Made by a program: the position numbers and the translations under genes. Shown here piece after piece: positions 62,755 to 64,000 of a stretch of 64,000 bases of DNA; position 1 is the first letter of the stretch, and every line of letters begins with the position of its first letter. The DNA lies in assembly GCA_000752215.1 (NCBI GenBank), contig CCFG01000011.1, positions 1 to 64,000 of the forward strand. Reading direction: 5' to 3'. The notes beneath the pieces are model-generated. The model worked only from the letters and a program-made list of their open reading frames with translations. It ran no database searches and had not been told where the DNA came from. Origin of the DNA: a bacterium MS4 (GTDB taxonomy: Bacteria > Bacillota > Clostridia > Oscillospirales > Acutalibacteraceae).

Positions 62755-63621
62755 ATGGACAATATGACGACGGTACAAACAGAGGCCCTGAAAGAGCCTG
62801 CCGAGAAGAAAACCAGCCGCTTGGAGAAAAAAGACATCACCAAGGCGATGTGGATTTACTACCTCGGCGCAGAGCTGTCCAATTCCTATGAGCGTTTACA
62901 AAGCCTGATCTTCTGCGCTTCCATGACTCCCGTGCTGAAAAAGCTGTATGACACGGACGAGGAGCTCAGCAAAGCTCTCAAACGCCATCTTGTGTTTTTC
63001 AACACAGAGGGTACGTTCGGCGCGGTCATTCAGGGAATCGCGATTATGATGGAAGAAGAAAAAGCAACTGGCAAAGACGTGACGGACGATGCGATTACCG
63101 GTTTGAAAACCGGCCTGATGGGCCCGATCGCCGGTATTGGAGACGCCATTATCTGGGCGGCGCTCATGCCGATCCTCATTTCCATTTTCCTGCCCTTTGC
63201 TTCCAACGGTTCGCCGATGGGCGGACTCCTTCCGCTGATTCTTTATCCGCTGATCACGATCGGAGTTTCGTATGTTCTGATTCATCAGGGCTACACACTC
63301 GGAAAGAAATCCGTAACCTCCCTTTTGAACGGCGGAAAGATGCAGTCCATTATTTTCAGCGCCAACGTCATCGGGCTTACCATGATGGGCGCGCTTTCGG
63401 CAAGCTACGTGAAGCTCAGCACTCCGCTGACCTTTGTATTCTCGAGCGGAAACAAAATTGTACTTCAGGATATTTTGAATCTGATTGTTCCCGGTCTGCT
63501 GCCGCTGCTTGCGGTATTCCTCATCTATTTCTACCTGAAAAAGCGCGGCCCCCGCTACAACCTGATTCTGGGAACGATCGTCGTGATCTCCGTTGCCGCG
63601 GCTTTCCTGGGAATCCTGTAA
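62755..63621 (+). CDS. PTS mannose/sorbose-family EIID component
   Basis: A 288-residue EIID with the conserved SNSYERLQSLIFCASMTPVLKKLY and LKTGLMGPIAGIGDAI motifs and membrane segments in the C-terminal half. It starts 2 nt after EIIC. The amino-terminal 20 residues are hydrophilic and variable. Confidence 0.94.
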   Translation: MDNMTTVQTEALKEPAEKKTSRLEKKDITKAMWIYYLGAELSNSYERLQSLIFCASMTPVLKKLYDTDEELSKALKRHLVFFNTEGTFGAVIQGIAIMMEEEKATGKDVTDDAITGLKTGLMGPIAGIGDAIIWAALMPILISIFLPFASNGSPMGGLLPLILYPLITIGVSYVLIHQGYTLGKKSVTSLLNGGKMQSIIFSANVIGLTMMGALSASYVKLSTPLTFVFSSGNKIVLQDILNLIVPGLLPLLAVFLIYFYLKKRGPRYNLILGTIVVISVAAAFLGIL

Positions 63622-63672
63622 AGAATGCCGCAATACAACGGACGAAAGCATAAAAGAAGGGAAACTGATATC

Positions 63673-64000
63673 ATGGCAAATATTTACACCCAAAACGGAC
63701 TGCAGGAGGTGATAAACGCTTCCGGGCGCATGACTATTCTGGGAGTGTCCACGGTTTCCGAAGCAGTGGGCCGGGCGGTTGCCGAAGCAGCCGACCACTA
63801 TGTCGTTATAGAAGACCTGATGAAATATGCCGGAAAGAAAATCGGTTCCATGGTCGGCGCACAGGATGCGTGTGTTACCTCCAGCGCTTCGGCGGGAATC
63901 GCGCTTTCGGTCGCCTCCCTGATCTGCGGAGACAGTCTGGAGAAAGTACAGCATCTGTACGAGCTTCTCCCCGACACACAGCGCCGGGAGGTCATTCTCC
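63673..64000 (+). CDS. DgaE-like D-glucosaminate-6-phosphate ammonia-lyase, N-terminal part
   Basis: The frame runs off the right edge after 109 residues. The opening MANIYTQNGLQEVINASGRMTILGVSTVS and ACVTSSASAGIALSVASLI match the SelA-like PLP enzyme family that includes DgaE, which deaminates D-glucosaminate-6-phosphate. The PLP lysine lies outside the window. A mannose-type PTS in front matches the dga operon of Salmonella, though here the regulator is RpiR type. A related SelA-like enzyme cannot be excluded. Confidence 0.8.
   Translation, partial: MANIYTQNGLQEVINASGRMTILGVSTVSEAVGRAVAEAADHYVVIEDLMKYAGKKIGSMVGAQDACVTSSASAGIALSVASLICGDSLEKVQHLYELLPDTQRREVIL

Noticed and set aside
1-64000. 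CRISPR array, prophage or intact insertion sequence
   Set aside because: No regularly spaced direct repeats, integrase, transposase or phage structural genes were seen on either strand.

Overview
The window is a dense, roughly half-GC bacterial chromosome segment from a motile Gram-positive anaerobe of the class Clostridia. Gene content and order (fliY, flbD, cheC, cheD, the TrmK-Nif3-RqcH trio, zinc-ribbon and DUF1858 small proteins) and strong AGGAGG ribosome sites point to the Oscillospirales (Caproiciproducens/Ethanoligenens-like). That placement is inferred from gene content, not computed.

1-22630: the distal part of a large fla/che operon on the + strand. It starts inside fliF and runs fliG-fliH-fliI-fliJ-fliK-flgD-(flagellar operon protein)-flgE-flbD-motA-motB-fliM-fliY-cheY-fliO-fliP-fliQ-fliR-flhB-flhA-fliA-two rod/hook proteins-DUF342-cheC-cheD, and ends at a strong terminator. 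It encodes switch, export gate, hook, stator and the sigma28 factor. fliL, flhF and flhG are missing from their usual slots.

22634-38944: late flagellar and chemotaxis genes in several units. fliD-fliS-fliT-like (-) diverges from an HD-GYP c-di-GMP phosphodiesterase gene (+). cheW-pilZ-cheW-mcp (-), a fliK-like/flhX pair (-), cheA-cheR-cheB (+) and an mcp (+) follow. Five sites resemble sigma28 promoters (about TAAA-N15-GCCGATAT) upstream of these units, so the FliA encoded in the first block probably drives them.

39006-47359: housekeeping genes: yifB/comM, dinB with a LexA-like box far upstream, a MITE-like element, a SigH-like sigma factor, a tRNA-like element in front of a zinc-ribbon gene, a DUF1858 protein, trmK, a Nif3-like gene and rqcH.

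47420-52627: a compact surface-polysaccharide cluster: a Wzy-like polymerase, two GT4 glycosyltransferases and a Wzz/BY-kinase-like protein whose Walker A lysine is lost. Then udk (-), a BofC-like membrane protein (-), a class A PBP (+) and hom-thrB-lysC (+).

59904-64000: an RpiR regulator (-) diverges from a mannose-family PTS (IIA, IIB, IIC, IID) followed by the start of a DgaE-like D-glucosaminate-6-phosphate ammonia-lyase gene cut by the window edge. Together they suggest uptake and catabolism of D-glucosaminate or a related amino sugar acid. No CRISPR array, rRNA, canonical tRNA gene, prophage or intact insertion sequence was seen.
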